A stretch of 55,804 nt of DNA from Tubiluchus corallicola. Lineage: Eukaryota; Priapulida; Priapulimorpha; Priapulimorphida; Tubiluchidae. Positions 13,120-28,300 of the stretch are shown here, piece after piece; position 1 is the first letter of the stretch; each line of letters starts with the position of its first letter. The DNA is taken from NCBI GenBank assembly GCA_030141605.1, contig JAQGDQ010001201.1, positions 1 through 55,804 of the forward strand, in the 5' to 3' direction. The position numbers and the translations under genes were made by a program. Under the pieces are notes generated by a model. The model searched no databases, was not told where the DNA came from, and was given only the letters and a program-made list of their open reading frames with translations.

Positions 13120-13146
13120 ATGTTTATTAGGAAGTTCATAAAATGA
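13120..13146 (+). promoter_or_regulatory. uORF 2, stop overlaps the main start codon
   Basis: An ATG at 13120 opens an eight-codon frame whose TGA (13144-13146) overlaps the attractin ATG (13143-13145) as ATGA. Such overlaps can limit initiation to leaky scanning or short-range reinitiation. Confidence 0.4.
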
Positions 13147-13312
13147 CCTCTTTCGTTGCTTTAACTGTGATATTATTGCTCAGTTTTACAGTTTTTGACT
13201 GCATTTATGCGTCTGGAAAAAATTGCTTGCATGGTAACTTAGTTAATACAACTTGCATTTGCGATTCTGGTTGGAAAGGTGACTTGTGCCAGAGCTGTGG
13301 AGGCCGTTTAAG
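13143..13312 (+). CDS. ATRN: Exon 1: signal peptide and first EGF-like half-module
   Basis: Residues 1-56. The start is MTSFVALTV followed by a leucine-rich hydrophobic core, a typical signal peptide that probably ends near residue 24. Then come six cysteines in an EGF-like pattern (CLHG, CICDSGWKGDLC, QSC). The next in-frame ATG would lose the signal, so this start is preferred. Ends in phase 2 at a GTATAT donor. Confidence 0.93.
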
Positions 13313-16300
13313 GTATATTATTATTAAAATGGGTTATTTATGGCCGCGCTTGTAACTAAAATAACATGTCCCCATAAATCTGATGCGCTGATTTTATGTC
13401 ATGGTCTCATGTGAAAGATAGGTGATGTAAGAATTGCTGGTGTTTGTGAAACCACGCAGTGGAATTAAGTTACTGATCTACAGTTTAGTAGTATAATACT
13501 TTTATCCTCAAATTTAACACGAAGTAATAATAGAGGCAAGTCTATGGTACCACAAATTAAATTACTAGTTCATTGTGTTATTGCTGCTGATAATAGTGTC
13601 TTCACATTGTTGGCAACTCTTGTTACTATTCTCAGTAGACTTAGTTTTTTATTGCACAAGAGGAATAGATAGTTACTAGTGTAACAGATAATGATTTGCT
13701 GTGACTTGCTTTCATAAAGCCTTAATAAAGTGTCAGAGAAATAACTTAGTTTCAGCCGCTTTCATTATTCGGTATTTGAAAACTAGAAAGGTATGTGTAG
13801 CCAATATGAGTTACACTGAATTGATTTTTTAGTTTACGGCTTGTGCAGCAAGTGAGCAATTTTTTATTAGAAAGCACCACTCAACCATTGGTATATACAG
13901 GGCCTATTTAAGGGCGGGAAAGTGGGGATACTTCCTCGGGGCCTCACCCTCAGTGGGGCCTCGCGCCGAGGTAACATTTTTTCGGTGAACGCTCTCAGTG
14001 CGTTAAAAAATATCAAAACTGACAATCGTTCGGTTTGTCAATTATTCGAATGAATGCGGATGTAGCAAGAGGCTTTGATTTTAACGAGTTAATTGATGTT
14101 GTTTTTGATTTGACTATTTGACAAGTATTAAGAACTGGTCTTGAGAATAAAGCAGTTTTTCTTTCAATTGTTCTTCCCTTTAACAACTGTATAACTCCAT
14201 ATTTTCTCTTCGAAAATGCTTCTCGGGGGTTCTAGCAGTTCAAAAATTTTCTGGGCGCCCGAGGGGGCCTCACACGCCCCACTTCCCCGGGCCTCGCTTA
14301 GGCTGAAATAGGCCCTGGGTATATATGTAGGCTCGGTTGTTTGTATATCTGATTAGAATTTATTTCTAATAGAATTTATTTCTAATAGTCTATGCTTCTA
14401 GTGCAAAAATAGCGCAGTAATGCTGTCTTCTTTTGATTTTTTAATTGCCAATATTGCTATTTAATTTTTCTGTTATATTAGCTCACCTTGATGTTTTATC
14501 TTGCATCGTTAACAGGTTAAATTCAAGCTCAGGTGTGATAACAAATGGAGCAGGTAATTATACCATAGATACGAGATGCTCTTGGCTCATAGATACCGGT
14601 TTCGTGAACCGAACTCTGAGATTCCGACTTGACTCATTCGAAACAGAATGTGCATGGGATCATTTGTATATCTACGATGGTGATTCCATATACTCACGTT
14701 TAGTAGCTGCGTTTAGGTATGTACAGTTTGGTTCAATGAATTTATTTTTCATGTAAGCATCTGTAACTAACATTATTATTAGATTGTTTTGTTGATTGTA
14801 CGCTACTAGTTCTAAATGATTATGTACTACAATCAATGTCCGCCATACTCCAACAAAATATTGTAGCGTTTTATACGTCATTTCTATTGAAAAAAAAGAG
14901 GCTATTTTACAAATTTGCATCAAATTCTGTAGTTCTAGACTTTACTAAACACAAACATTAAGTAAACCTAATTTGGTAATTTTACTAATTTATACTATCT
15001 AACTCGTTCAATCGAATTATAAGATTGAACTGATCAATTTGAACATTTTAGTTTAATTAATGACAATCTTATAATTCGATTAAACGTGTTAGATAATAAA
15101 AACAATACAAAATAATGCAAAATGATGTGTTTACTTACATCGTATGTCTCCACAAAGCAAATCTAGTATTTACCAATATATCTGACAAATTATCACTATC
15201 ATACTGTGAGAAACTACTTTTAAAGAAGCCTGTTAACGTCTACCAACTAACTCACTTGCCCAGGTAGAAACGGATCTGCACAGGTGAGTGATTGTGGTCA
15301 CATGACCAACGAGATACTTAGCAAAATTCCCTACAGATTAAGTCAGCAACAAAAATAATTTGTTTTTGCCTTACCTCGGGAGTTCAAAAGATATCAGTAG
15401 GGAGCGTTGTTGTGAATGTTTAAAGCTGAATCGTGGAATCAGTTGAAATCAAAGTTTGTTTATTTCCCTCTGGTTAGCGGTAATGTTTTAAATTTTTTCA
15501 ATTCACATTTTTTTATTTTTGGTTTTTTAGTTTATTGTTTTGCATTACTATGTTACTGTATTATCGATTATCGCATAGTGTCTTTTTTGTACTGTATTAA
15601 CGCTTGTTCTGATAATTATGCTATTAGCGGCAACACTACTAGCCTTTTTGTGCGATAAGCGGCAACACTACTAGCCTTTTTGTGCGATAAGCGGCAACAC
15701 TACTCTGCCCTTAATGTGCTGATTTGGCAGAAAATATGATACTTTTTAGCCTCCAATACGATAATCAGCATCGTACAACCCTGGTTTGAGAGTTAGTTGT
15801 AGAAAAAAGGCTCCGCCTCACCGAAATAACGATGATATAATAATTATTACATTTTATGGTTTGAATTAAAAGACATACTTCTATATGACTGCGTCAGCGA
15901 AGTAGATGAACATACAAAAAATTATCAGATTCCCAGCTGGGTGCACGACGAAAAATTTCTGTAGAACCAACATAGCTAAACATTTTATAATATATCAAGG
16001 ACCAAAAGTCTGGAATGAGATTTGTCAATCCGCAAAAGATAGCAGATCTATTTCTAGATTTAAAAAATGCTAAAAAATCAAATTTTAAGTAAGTATCAGT
16101 GAGTAATAAAATTTTTTATCAGTATCCAGCCTCATAGTAGTTGCAAAACAGTGGTGTTAGCTTAATCAAGTTATTTTAATTTTACATACTATTAACAAAT
16201 AATAGTCTTTCTGTCTTTGATATCATCCCATATATGAGCTTCATTCATTACATCATTCCATTTTAAGCAGAAATGTTTTTTTATCACGATTCACTTTAAA

Positions 16301-19300
16301 ATTTCAGATTATTTCCATTACTTTTTTTTCTATCACTGTGTGGGACAATCTAACAAGCCCTGCTTTTTGATTGCCCACAACACATTTACCTTCGTATATA
16401 AGTGAACAGTGTTTGAGGCTTTTCCTGTGCAGTATTTCTTATTTGTATTATATCAATTGTAGGCCCTTTCACTAGATGTTGTGTATGTAATCATTGTAAA
16501 TGTGTAATGTGAAATAAATGACTTAATATTACCCAAGCAGTTAGAACAGAAACAGAAGTGTTTCCATCATCGGCATTATAAGTGTGATGTTAATTACTAA
16601 ATTAGAAAAGCAGCTGGGATTGGGTCATTAAATACCTATTTTATTTTCAGTGGTTTGTTAGTTCCATCTCAGTCGTCTTCCTCGACAACTCGCTCGTTGT
16701 ACGTACCCGAAGTGGAAACGCATTCTGGTAAAGCTTATCTATACTTCTACAGCGATGTGGCCTATACGATGCCAGGATTCAACATTTCATATGCTTTGGG
16801 GTACGTATTTTACCGTCGTAAAGTAACAATGTCTAAAGGACAAGGTAATGGCCGACCAAAGTAAGCCTCGGAAAATTCGTAATAAAAAATTATATCACCT
16901 AAGTATAATCTTAGTACTCACGTTTTCGCATTTGCTCCAATTTTTGTTAAATATTTCAACTGCTGCAGTAAACGTTGGCGCAGACATGTTTCATTTAGTC
17001 CGCCAATTGAAAAGTCAGCATGTGACTGATCACGTGGCATGACATCACTCGAACGCAGTCGCAGCGTGCTCTGAGTACGTGTACTATAAAGGTTTGTGTT
17101 GTGTTTTTGTGACGCCATCTAATATGGCGCCGCCATGACAGTCTTGCGGGAGTATTTAAAATAAACAGTAAAAGGAAATTCTTTTAACGTGAGTATGATA
17201 AATGGTTAAGATTGCCTCTACCCGTTATAATTTTTTAGCGAAAATTTTCTGAAACTTGCTTTAACTAGGGCTTTTCTTGTCCTTTAATGAACCAACTTTG
17301 AGTGACTCTAGATACCCTGTTTTGATGGTTCACATATGCCCATGGTACCCTGAGTGTTCACTTATACATACATATATCTGGTTAGTTGGACATTCATATC
17401 TTGGTTTGCCGGTCCTAACTTTCACGGATATCAGATTAATCGGATAAAATCTGGACGTTAAAATGTCCCGTATACTACGGACACAGTTTATTGTTTCGCG
17501 AGCTGACCGCTAGTTGGCAGGTCATCACTTAGTTTACGTCAGTACATCAGTGCAGCAAAGCAGCATGTAACGACACGTGTGCGGCTTATATGTCTGGAGG
17601 TGTCCATACTAGACGTTTTTGATACAATGAGGTGATTGATTTTACATTACCGTGAGTCTAATATGTCAGGAGCGGCCCGGGCCGTACTACACGTTTTTGA
17701 GACAATTAGGCGATTGATTCTACATTACCGTGAGTCTAATACACGGTACCTACTGTATTAGCTTAGAATCGGTAAATATGGACAATCGGCGAATTCGGAC
17801 CGACGTCTCCCCGCTTTTGTCCACCAAACTGAGATATGAGTGTAGTTCATATTTTTAACTACAGTATTCCCTCACTTATCGCGGGCGTGTTCCGCTCCAG
17901 GCCCACATGCGATAAGTGAATTTCTGCGAAGTAGGGACGCTATACTTATTTCATTAGTTATACATTATTTTAAGTCTTTATAAGTCTCCATCAATCAACC
18001 AATCGTGTGTTGTGTACAATCTCATGTCGGCAAGTAGCATCTCAAGTATCACATTTCGTTTTAGGTGTGTATTCATCCGCCGAATAAATACACTATTTAC
18101 TGTAAATGGTAATTTTTTATGATTTATAATATTCTTGTAATGTTAGAATTAATACTTTTAATATATTTTTATACATTTTGTGATTTTTTATGCAAAATTC
18201 ATCAAATCTATACATTACATCAATACGTACTACGCACGTGCAAAAATACTTTAGACAGAGTACCGCAAAAACCTGCGAAACAGCGAAAACACGGCGATAA
18301 ATATTTTATATGAAAGTTTGATTTTTATAAATGCGACGTTAGATTTTTGTAAATGACTGTTTAAGTGAGATGAATAGCCGCATGTCATGGTGTATATTTT
18401 GCGACTAAATCTAAGCAACACTGCATCTGGTCACTAAATGGATGGGTGATTACTAGGTTCAATACTTGTTCTCAGCGCTGGGAGGTTGCATTTACCGTGC
18501 ACTGTTGACCTCGTAGAGGGAGCACGCGTTTGCATCCAGACGTAGCTGAAGCACTCCTGCTGGTTCAGCGTCTCATCATAGAGGACGTCCTTGTTAATGA
18601 GACAAGTTGTGGTCCTGCCACCACCACTACCACAAGTCTGTGCTGAATAGGATCTCTGACTGCTGAATTCCAGCTTGCAGATTCTGTTAACAATGTGGCC
18701 TTGTATGTTATAAATTTCTTTTTGACAGAGTTGCTAGTTTGGAACTTGTCAAACAGAGTTTGCGTCACCTGATGCATTGTGGGATACTGCGTCAAATACT
18801 TTTCCAAATTACCAGAAAAATCGGATGATCGCACTGCTCTTGCTGTTTTTCTCTGGGCGTAGTAACATTCGTGATTAGCTTTCAATTTGCTTCTTCTCTA
18901 GGGAACATTTTTGTCCGCACAATAACTGCTCCGCGGATCACGGCGTGTGCCTGGACGGCGTGTGCGTTTGCGATGCCATGTGGACCGGAGACGGATGTGA
19001 AAAGGCCGTGTGTCCCAACAACTGTAGCTCAACGGGAACGTGCAACCATCGCGAACACGTCTGTCAATGTTTTCCAGGTTGGAAAGGTATGCACTTTTTT
19101 ATATATATACGGCCCCCAAGCGAGCCCAATGGCTACGGAGGCTGAGACGGTAAACCGTTAAACTATAGGTTTTACACGTCAAATGTAGACACAGGAAAGA
19201 ACAAATGTGACTTAGGTAAGTAAAATGTAGACATAGGAATTTCGAATGTGTTTTGGTAACTCAAATGTGACTTAGGTAAGTCAAATGTAGACATAGGAAT

Positions 19301-22300
19301 TTCGAATGTGTTTTGGTAACTCAAATGTGACTTAGGTAAGTCAAATGTAGACATAGGAATTTCGAATGTGTTTTGGTAACTCAAATGTGACTTAGGTAAG
19401 TCAAATGTAGACATAGGAATTTCGAATATGTTTTGGTAACTCAAGTGTGACTTAGGTAAGTCAAATGTAGACATAGGAATTTCGAATGTGTTTTGGTAAC
19501 TCAAATGTGACTTAGGTAAGTCAAATGTAGTGTGGTACTTTGAATAAATCGGTAATAAACTTATTTAAGTGCAAATTACAAAATGGCCTGCATCTGCGGC
19601 CGTTATGATATTAACAGACTGTTCTGCCAACTGAGCTAATATTGCCATTGTCTGACCGTGATTCTGCACTAGAAGATTTTCTCTAATATCTGCAAGAAGA
19701 CGCTTTATTTCAGCCTATTAAGATTTGTTGAAAACCATTGTTAACACATTTGAACTACCTAAGTCTACATTTGAGTTACCAAGACACATTTGAATTACCT
19801 AAGTCTACATTTGAGTTAACGTAAGTCTACATTTGACATGTGAAACCTATACTAACTGGTGTAACCGCTTAGAAAATTACTTAGACAAGTTTTCTGCGTA
19901 TCCGTAATGAAACCTTATATCTTTTTTGAGTTGGCGTACGAAGCAGTGACGGGCGTTTAATAGATTAATCTTTATGTTTTGCAGGCTCCGACTGCAGCAT
20001 TCCAGTGGCAAACGGATCATGGATGGACGTACCAATTTTCGGAACCCCTCCCACCCCACGTGCTTCCCATCAAGTAGTCGTACAAGGGCATTACATGTGG
20101 GTAGTGGGAGGGGAGTCTTTCCAGGGCACCAGTTATCATATGTTATCCAGGTATGTTTGAAAAAATGGGCCCATTTTACAATCCTTTGCACAATTTAAAT
20201 AACCCTAATTGGCTTCACGAACTAATTTCTTGCGTGTGCGGAATCGTCAACTTTAATTGAAACTGTTTTGTTGAAGCCTAGGTTTCACGGGGCCATGACA
20301 TTCGAAAATTTTCTAAGTAGAATGGTTTTTGTCGCATGCGTGTTTTGTCGAAACCATTTGCGCTACTATTGCTACATTTTTGCAAATTTCCGGCGTATTT
20401 CTCCAACGAAAATCACGAGAATGTCACGCGAAATTCGCACGACTTTTTTGCACGTATTTGGTGACTTCGCTGACGCTTATGTGATAAGGTGAATGTTGCA
20501 CGACATTTATGTGAGTGTATTATGATCATTTCACGACAGTTTGTAAGAATTTTCGCGGAAAGGGTTGTTGGACGAGTGCGATTCACCAAAATGTCACCAA
20601 GTGGTAAAAAAAATAGTTGCACACTCTTCAAAAGTGTTGCAAAATGTTCGCCAAGATTTCGTGGTTCCTGAAATTGTTAAATGTTACCGCAGCTGTGGTG
20701 AGTTTTGCGATTCGGGCGACCCAACTTTAACACTTTAAAAAATGTTCAAAAGCCGGCATATTCTTTGCAACTATAGCGAATACATGCAAATGTTTTGCAG
20801 CAGTTTGACTTATTTTTGGTGATTGTTGGCTATATTTTAGCTCATTTTTGGTGAGTGTTGGCTATATTTTAGCTCACTTTTGATGATTGTTGGCTATATT
20901 TTAGCTCATTTTTGGTGATAGTTGGCTATATTTTAGCTCATTTTTGGTGAGTGTTAGCTATATTTTAGCTCATTTTTGGTGATTGTTGGCTATATTTTAG
21001 CTTATTTTTGGTGACTGTGGGCTATATTTTTGCTTATTTTTGGTGATTGTTGGCTATATTTTAGCTCATTTTTGGTGAGTGTTGGCTATATTTTAGCTTA
21101 TTTTTGGTGACTGTGGGCTATATTTTTGCTTATTTTTGGTGAGTGTTGGCTATATTTTAGCTCATTTTTGGTGATTGTTGGCTATATTTTAGCTCATTTT
21201 TGGTGATTGTTGGCTATATTTTAGCTCAGTTTTGGTGATTGTGGGCTATATTTTAGCTCATTTTTGGTGATTGTTAGATTTAAAAATAATTGCCTAAGTC
21301 GCAAAAACCTCGAAAGCCATCTTAAAAATTATGTACAGCATTGTACAAATCATTCTTATAGTGGTTAATTGGCGGTGCAAGCCGACGATATTTTTTAAAA
21401 CTAAACCATGAAAAACAGGAAATGTAAAAAAGATCATAAGTTATTTATTTCACATTACACATTTACAATGGTTACATATACAATATCTAGTGAAAGGGCC
21501 CACAATGCATATAATACAAATAAGAAATACTGCACAGGAAAAGCCTCAAACACTGTTCACTTATACACGAAGGCAAATGTGTTGCAGGCAATCAAAAAGC
21601 AGGGCTTGTTAGATTGTCCCACACAGTGATAGAAAAAATGGAGATAATCTGAAAATTTAAAGTGAATCGAGTAATAAAAAACATTAGTGCTTAAAATGGA
21701 ATGACGTAATGAATGAAGCTCATATATGGGATGATATAAAAGATAGAAAGACGAGAAAGATGAGATAAAAGATATTATTTGTTAATAGTATGTAAAATTA
21801 AGATAACTTGATTAAGGTAACACCACTGTTTTGCAACAACTTTTCATGAAAAGTGATTGCAGTTTCTACTATCATCAATAATTATTATTTGATATTAAGT
21901 TTTTAAATAGTTAAAAATGGTTAATCTTTGCACGTTTGCCGTACTTTCGATCTCCTGTTTTAGGTACGATTTTCTGAACAATAGTTGGACGATTTTTGAC
22001 GATGACCACGAACCGAGGCAGCGATACGGTCATTCTGCTGTTTTATACAAGGTACGTATCAACTTCACATTATTCCAAGTGAAACGTGTAACAAAAGTTT
22101 TCTTATTTTTGATATTGTCAGTACAGTTCATTTTTTGTGTGGTCCAGTGCATATTTTAGCCATTGCGTCCAGGGTCGGTTCTAGGTAGTTTGGCACTCTA
22201 GTCTGAAGTATTTTTAGTGCCCTCTCCTCAAACGGTCAATCCCTTCCATCATGATCAACACTGCACCCCAAAATTGAATTTTCTTGTATAACGTTATAAT

Positions 22301-25300
22301 AAAGTATGATCTATTATTTAATTATCAGTGGTCAGGATGGTGTAATATCTCACAGTAGCACTGTACTTCAATTTTCGCTTTCACAAACACGTGCAACACA
22401 CTGAATATCTTATAGTTTCACTGTACTTCAATTTTCTCTTTTATGTTAGTTTGTGATGTCATCAATAGTAGGGCTCACTCGCCGTTAATTAAGTTTTTAA
22501 TTTACAATTTAATTACCAGAAATGCTTTTGCTGTATCAACTGTGTTAAAATGTACATGGGGTAGTATATGAAAAATCACAGTGTCTTCGTTTAGCACACA
22601 CATTTATCAAATAAAACGTGGATAACGGTGCCAGCAGCAGCATGAATTAAAAACTCATAACAAAATTTTCAAACTAATATATCATGTAAGGTATGACCAT
22701 CCCACAAATATAATTTATTTGTCTGTTAAAACTCTTAAAGTGAGAGAAATATATGACATGTATTGCCTTCATTTCATGTATCAGTATCATAATTCACTAC
22801 TTCCACCAGCTTTTCAGTCATACTTTAGTCCAGTTTCAAATCAACATGATCATTACACAAGATATTGAGTCGAAAACTATGTACTCCCTCTTCCAAAAAC
22901 AAATATAATGAAACAGTCATCAAAATATAATGCTATTAAAATATGGTCATCAATTCCGCATGAAATGAAAACTCTTAATCTTTATCAATTTAAAAAAGCA
23001 TCAAAGAATTACCCACTACAGCGGTATAATTAACTCACAATTTTACTCATCCTGATCTTAAGTTACTAACAAAACTTATTTTGTTCTAATGTACGTTATA
23101 ACTGATGAAAATGTAATATTAATTGTCAATTGTTTCACTTATCTGGAGGAGGACTCGAAAGCTCAATGCTCCTTCCCCCTCCTCACAGTAACTCGCATAG
23201 TTTATTTATTTTTTACAATGTTATATCAATTTATATGTATGTTTGAGTTGCTGTGGAATAAATTCATAATTCATAGTAAAATTCTTCTTGTGTGTGACAG
23301 ATCGGAAAAAGCACAGAATTACCTATCTACAGCTTGTGTCGATTAAATATGAAATATGTACATTGTAGGTCTTTAGGGGCGATCAAATTTCTGGTTACTT
23401 TTGGCAAAATTTTGCCTCACGCTTCGTCAGAAAGTTTTTGAAATTTAAACTCCTTTTCATTGGCTTCATTGGGGCTTCATCTTCTTCATAATCATAAATC
23501 AGGTTGCAGATGGCTTCATTAGAGATTCTTTTTCTGTTCGGTGTCGCCAAACAACCAGCTTTTTTATCTTTCGTTTCTTCTGCATTCCGTTCCTAAAGAT
23601 TTCGATCTTGATAATTAACTAATTTAGTCATCTTGTCCATTTTCTAGTCCGATAAAAAAGTATGTATTTTAACACAGTCAATACTACAAAAGTGTTTCTG
23701 ATGATTAAATAATAGATTAAAAACTTGATTAACGGCGGGTGCGCCCAATCGTGCATGGATTCATACATGGAACATAATTTATATTAATTATTAAAAATTT
23801 TTGGCTTTTTGCCAACTACTTGTTAAATGTCAAAAAATTTAATCAGGAAAGCAGTGACACGTGACGATAGGCTGGCAGCGACGACAGTCGTGTAAAGATG
23901 ATGATTATGATGACAACGATAACAATATTGATGATGATGATCATCACAACGACAATGATGACTACAGTCACGATGATAGTGATGATGATAATGATGGTTG
24001 TAATACTGCAAAAGCGTTTGTGATGATTAAATAACAGACTAAAAACTTGATTAACGGCAGGCGAGCCTAACTATTGATGACATCACAAACTAACATAATT
24101 TGAATAGCAAAAACATTCCACGAGCGTGTTGTACCTGTTTACGAAAGCGAAAACTGAAGTATAGTGCTACTATAAGATATTCAGTGTGCTGTAGTAAAAC
24201 CAGGCAAGTTTTAAGATAAAATCTCCAATTTTAAATTTAGTGCTGTGCTCACGCATGAGCTGTTGAATGTGCATAGACACAAACTAACACATCTGAACTG
24301 AGAGGTACAGCACACGTTTTTTTGCGCAATGCGTTTCTGAAATACAGGCGCTAGTGCCCGTCTAACTAGCGAATGGCAAAATGCATGTAACAGCAAAGCA
24401 CTAGTGGCTTGAACGTGAAATAGCGTTTGTGTGGTAATAATTCTTTCACGTAAGTCATTTTTGAAAAAATAGAACCTTTGCTTTCAATATTTTGAAGAGT
24501 AGATTGTTTTGACCTACAGTTTAATATTCTGTCCGGTTTTGCTTAAAATTACCCAAAATGGTCACCGTACGAAGGGACACCGCACAATTCGCAGCATATC
24601 ATACAGTACAATAATGTAAGTATACACATTAGTGCTAAACTTTACGTACCTATGACAATAAGAATTCACAGGAAGTACAAAATTACGTAACATAACGTAA
24701 CGCGATGTGACCTAACCTAACCTAACCTAATCTAACCTAGCCTAGACATAATGTAACGTGATCTGAACTAACCTAAGCTAACAGTGAAGAATTAGTGGCG
24801 TGAACGTGAAGTTGCTTTTGTGTGGTAATAATTCTTTCACGCAAGTGATTTTTTTTAAAAAAATAGAACCTTTCCTTTCAATATTGTAAAGAGTAGATTG
24901 TTTTGACCGACAGTTTAAAATTGGGTCCAGTTTTGGTTTAAACCGTTTGACGCCTCTTGTTTTATTATAGGGACAAGATGGTAACGACCAAATATGGATG
25001 TTTGGCGGCTGCGTCCATAACAAAACCACGAATGAGTTGTGGATGTACGACATCCAGGCCAGAACGTGGAGCAATAAAACTAACAACGATAATTACGGAA
25101 TGGCAGTAAAGGGTCATACAGGCACGCTGGTACACGATCGCATGGTGGTGATTTTCGGACACAATCCAGAATACGGATACTTGAATTCGGTTCAGGAATA
25201 CTTTTTCGGTACATAGCAAGCAATCTCAAGATCACCTGTTGTTTGTATGGTTATCCCGGAGGCGTGCACTGTGCACATTTGACGTTGCCATTCTTAATTT

Positions 25301-28300
25301 GGCTATTGACTATTATGATACTTAACTGTGTATGGGAACTGAACTACATTAAGTGTTATGAAGTGGTTTTCCAATCCAGTCAGAAATGAAAAGATCTGCA
25401 CAACTAAAAAACTTTTTGCTTGAGATTGCATTTCGTGCAATACTAAATAAACAACTATTCATTGTGCACGAAAGATCGAATCGAGGAATTTTTTTTAGAT
25501 ATTTCTAATTTGTCGTGCGATTGTCTATCTTTGCTATGGTAGTAAAAGATACACATAGGCATGAATTCATAATTCTGAATCTGCCAATATGTCTGCTGTC
25601 TTGCAAACTTCAAAGATTTCGTTTGTATTTTTTTGCAGCGAAAGACGTTTGGACCGTGCCGACTACCACCGGTGCCGTTGTCAAGGGAAGTTATGGACAC
25701 ACGAGCGTCTATGACGAATACACCGACGCCATCTACGTACACGGGGGCCTCATTTCTGTCAATCAAGCGTCGATTATACTCACACATCAGCTGTTTAAGT
25801 ACAGTCCATTAAAACATCATTGGTATGTGTGTTATCTTCTTCTTCTTCTTCACTGAATCATAGCGTCCAGGGACATGATTCTGCTCACCTCCCTATGCCA
25901 GGACTCCCTACACGCCGCAATGCCCCAAGTGGATTTATTTCTAAGGATCAATGCTGAAGTGTTTAAATCTTTCTGTGCAAAATCTAAATATGTTAACATT
26001 TGTCCCCCTGCAAGTTTTTAGCTGGTTCTATGGCTTGTTGAAAAGCTATCTTCACTGGATTATCATCATCATCACCATCATCATCACCATCATTGTCATC
26101 ATCATCATCCAATGAATCACACGTCCAGTGACATGATTCTGCTCACCTCCCTATGCCAGGACCCCATACTTGCTGCAATGCCCCAAGTGGATTTATTTCT
26201 AAGGATCAATGCTGAAGTGTTTAAATCTTTCTGTGCAAAATCTAAATATGTTAACATTTGTCCTCCTGCAGGTTTTTTAGCTTGTTCTATGGCTTGTTGA
26301 AGAGCTATCTTCACTGGAATATCATCAGGTAGTCTAAGCATATGCACAATCCATATTAAACGGCATCTTTTTATTTTTCTTGTCCAAGGTTATTCTTTTA
26401 TTTTTTCATATAGATCTTTGTTTGAAATTTTCTTTGGCCATCTAATACCCAAAATGATTCTGTAATTTCGCCTTTAAAACGCATAAATTTCAGCTTTATG
26501 ATTTGCTTTTAATGTCCAGAGCTCCGAGTTATACAGGAATACAGTTTCGATTAAGGCTGAGAATATTCTGATTTTTGTTTCCGAAGAAATCTTCCTATTC
26601 TCAACAACTTTTGTGAGTTTTGAGTAAGCTGATAATGCCATTATCTTCCGTCTTAACATATATATCTTTCGTGTTTATATATGTGTTTGAACATATTCGT
26701 ATTGTTTTTGAAGTTGAAATAATCAGTTCAATTCAGTTCACTTTTTTCACACCTTATTACTTAATATGAAAAGTAATGATATTTGGTTCATATTGTTACT
26801 GTCTTTCTTAACCCTTTCAGTCCCAAATTATTTTTTGAAAAGAAAAAAAATTTTGGCTCGGTACTTTTGTTCAGTATGTCCATCTTGTTTACACATAACA
26901 ATTATTTTTTTCTACCTGTGCCCGCGTGCTAAATATAGCCTGTATCCCACGGGATACATTGGGATTCAATGGAAGCATAAAATCTGCTTCATTTTGCAAC
27001 TGCTGATAATTTTTTAAAGTATTTAAGACGTTTAGTATGCATGCTATGCTGATCTGTACAAAGTCATCTCTAAAGTACTGTACCTTGTGCAGTTTTTTAT
27101 GCTATGTAGATTTTCTAGTTTGCCATTTTATCACCATTTTTAGTCTATTCTTATTGGCTTAAATCAAAGTAACTATTAAATGACTGTCAGTTTTAAAATT
27201 TTATTAATTTTAAAGGCAGAAAATATTCTCGTATCCCATGGGGTATGAAAGGGTTAAAGGCCTATATAACCCCCAACAGACACTGAAGTTTTTTTTTAGC
27301 ACATTATTATGATCACACAAAGAATTCATAGTCATTGTTGAACAAAAGAGATTTATAAACTAAATAACTTACCCTTTTCCGGCGAATTTCGAACCCGTGC
27401 ACTGCCGTAAAGATCGACTTGTTTCGATTCTTTGGTGCGAGTGGCGAGGATGACGTACGAGGTACAAAAAGCGTCTTTGGTTACCGAAGTTTGTTTACCG
27501 ATCTTGTTTGATCTTGTGACTACACTCATTATGTCATTTGTCTCGAGCAATGAAAAATGGCGGTTCTTCAAATTTAATACTGTTAACAACGAAGTGATAA
27601 AAAATCAAAAGAAACATGTTTTACAATAACTTCAATTGAATGAATTTGAAGAAGCAATTTTGTAGCAAAAAGTTCCACAGATAAGAGGCCCGTGAAAAAA
27701 AATTTGCTATCTAAGCAATAGAGCAGTTGCGCTGTATCTAGAATTATGTTGATCTAAAGTATGAGAAGTAGCAACAATTTGGTGCTCAGAGCAAAATGTC
27801 TTGTATATCCAAGTTTCTGTTTACGGTGTTGATTTGACATGTTGAAACAAGCGAACGTGCACTTAATGAAACACGTGAATACAGTTTATAAAACTTCTGT
27901 TTTTGGTTTTTCTTAGGACGATTCTGTTAGGCAACGACGCGCCACGTTTTCTTCATTCAGCCGTGATCATAGATGGCGCCATGTTGGTGTTTGGCGGCAA
28001 CACGCATAACGATACGTCTATAAGTACAGGAGCAAAATGCTTTTCATCGTCTCTGCTGCTATTTGACATAAGTAAGTTCATAGAATTTTTTGATATAATC
28101 AATTGCTCTTCAAACTGTAAAGTACAAGAAAACCCTCCACTTACATATAAAGTTTAAAAAATTCGTCTTGGAATTTTATACCACTTACATACAGTCGACC
28201 CTCGTTAAACCGGACCCCGTTAGCCCGGATATCGGATAAGATGGACGTCATCCGTGGTAAAGGAAGCTGACCGATTTCCGTCCGAGCCGGAGCGCTAATC

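Noticed and set aside
19585-19648. Functional tRNA gene on the minus strand
   Set aside because: The D-arm is tRNA-like, but the acceptor stem and B box are poor; treated as a SINE or pseudo-tRNA.
20268-20671. Overlapping ORFs of 60-74 codons in intron 5
   Set aside because: Short, overlapping on both strands, with no domain; the sequence (GGTTTCACGG and CACGACATT motifs) looks like a degraded transposon, but ends could not be defined.
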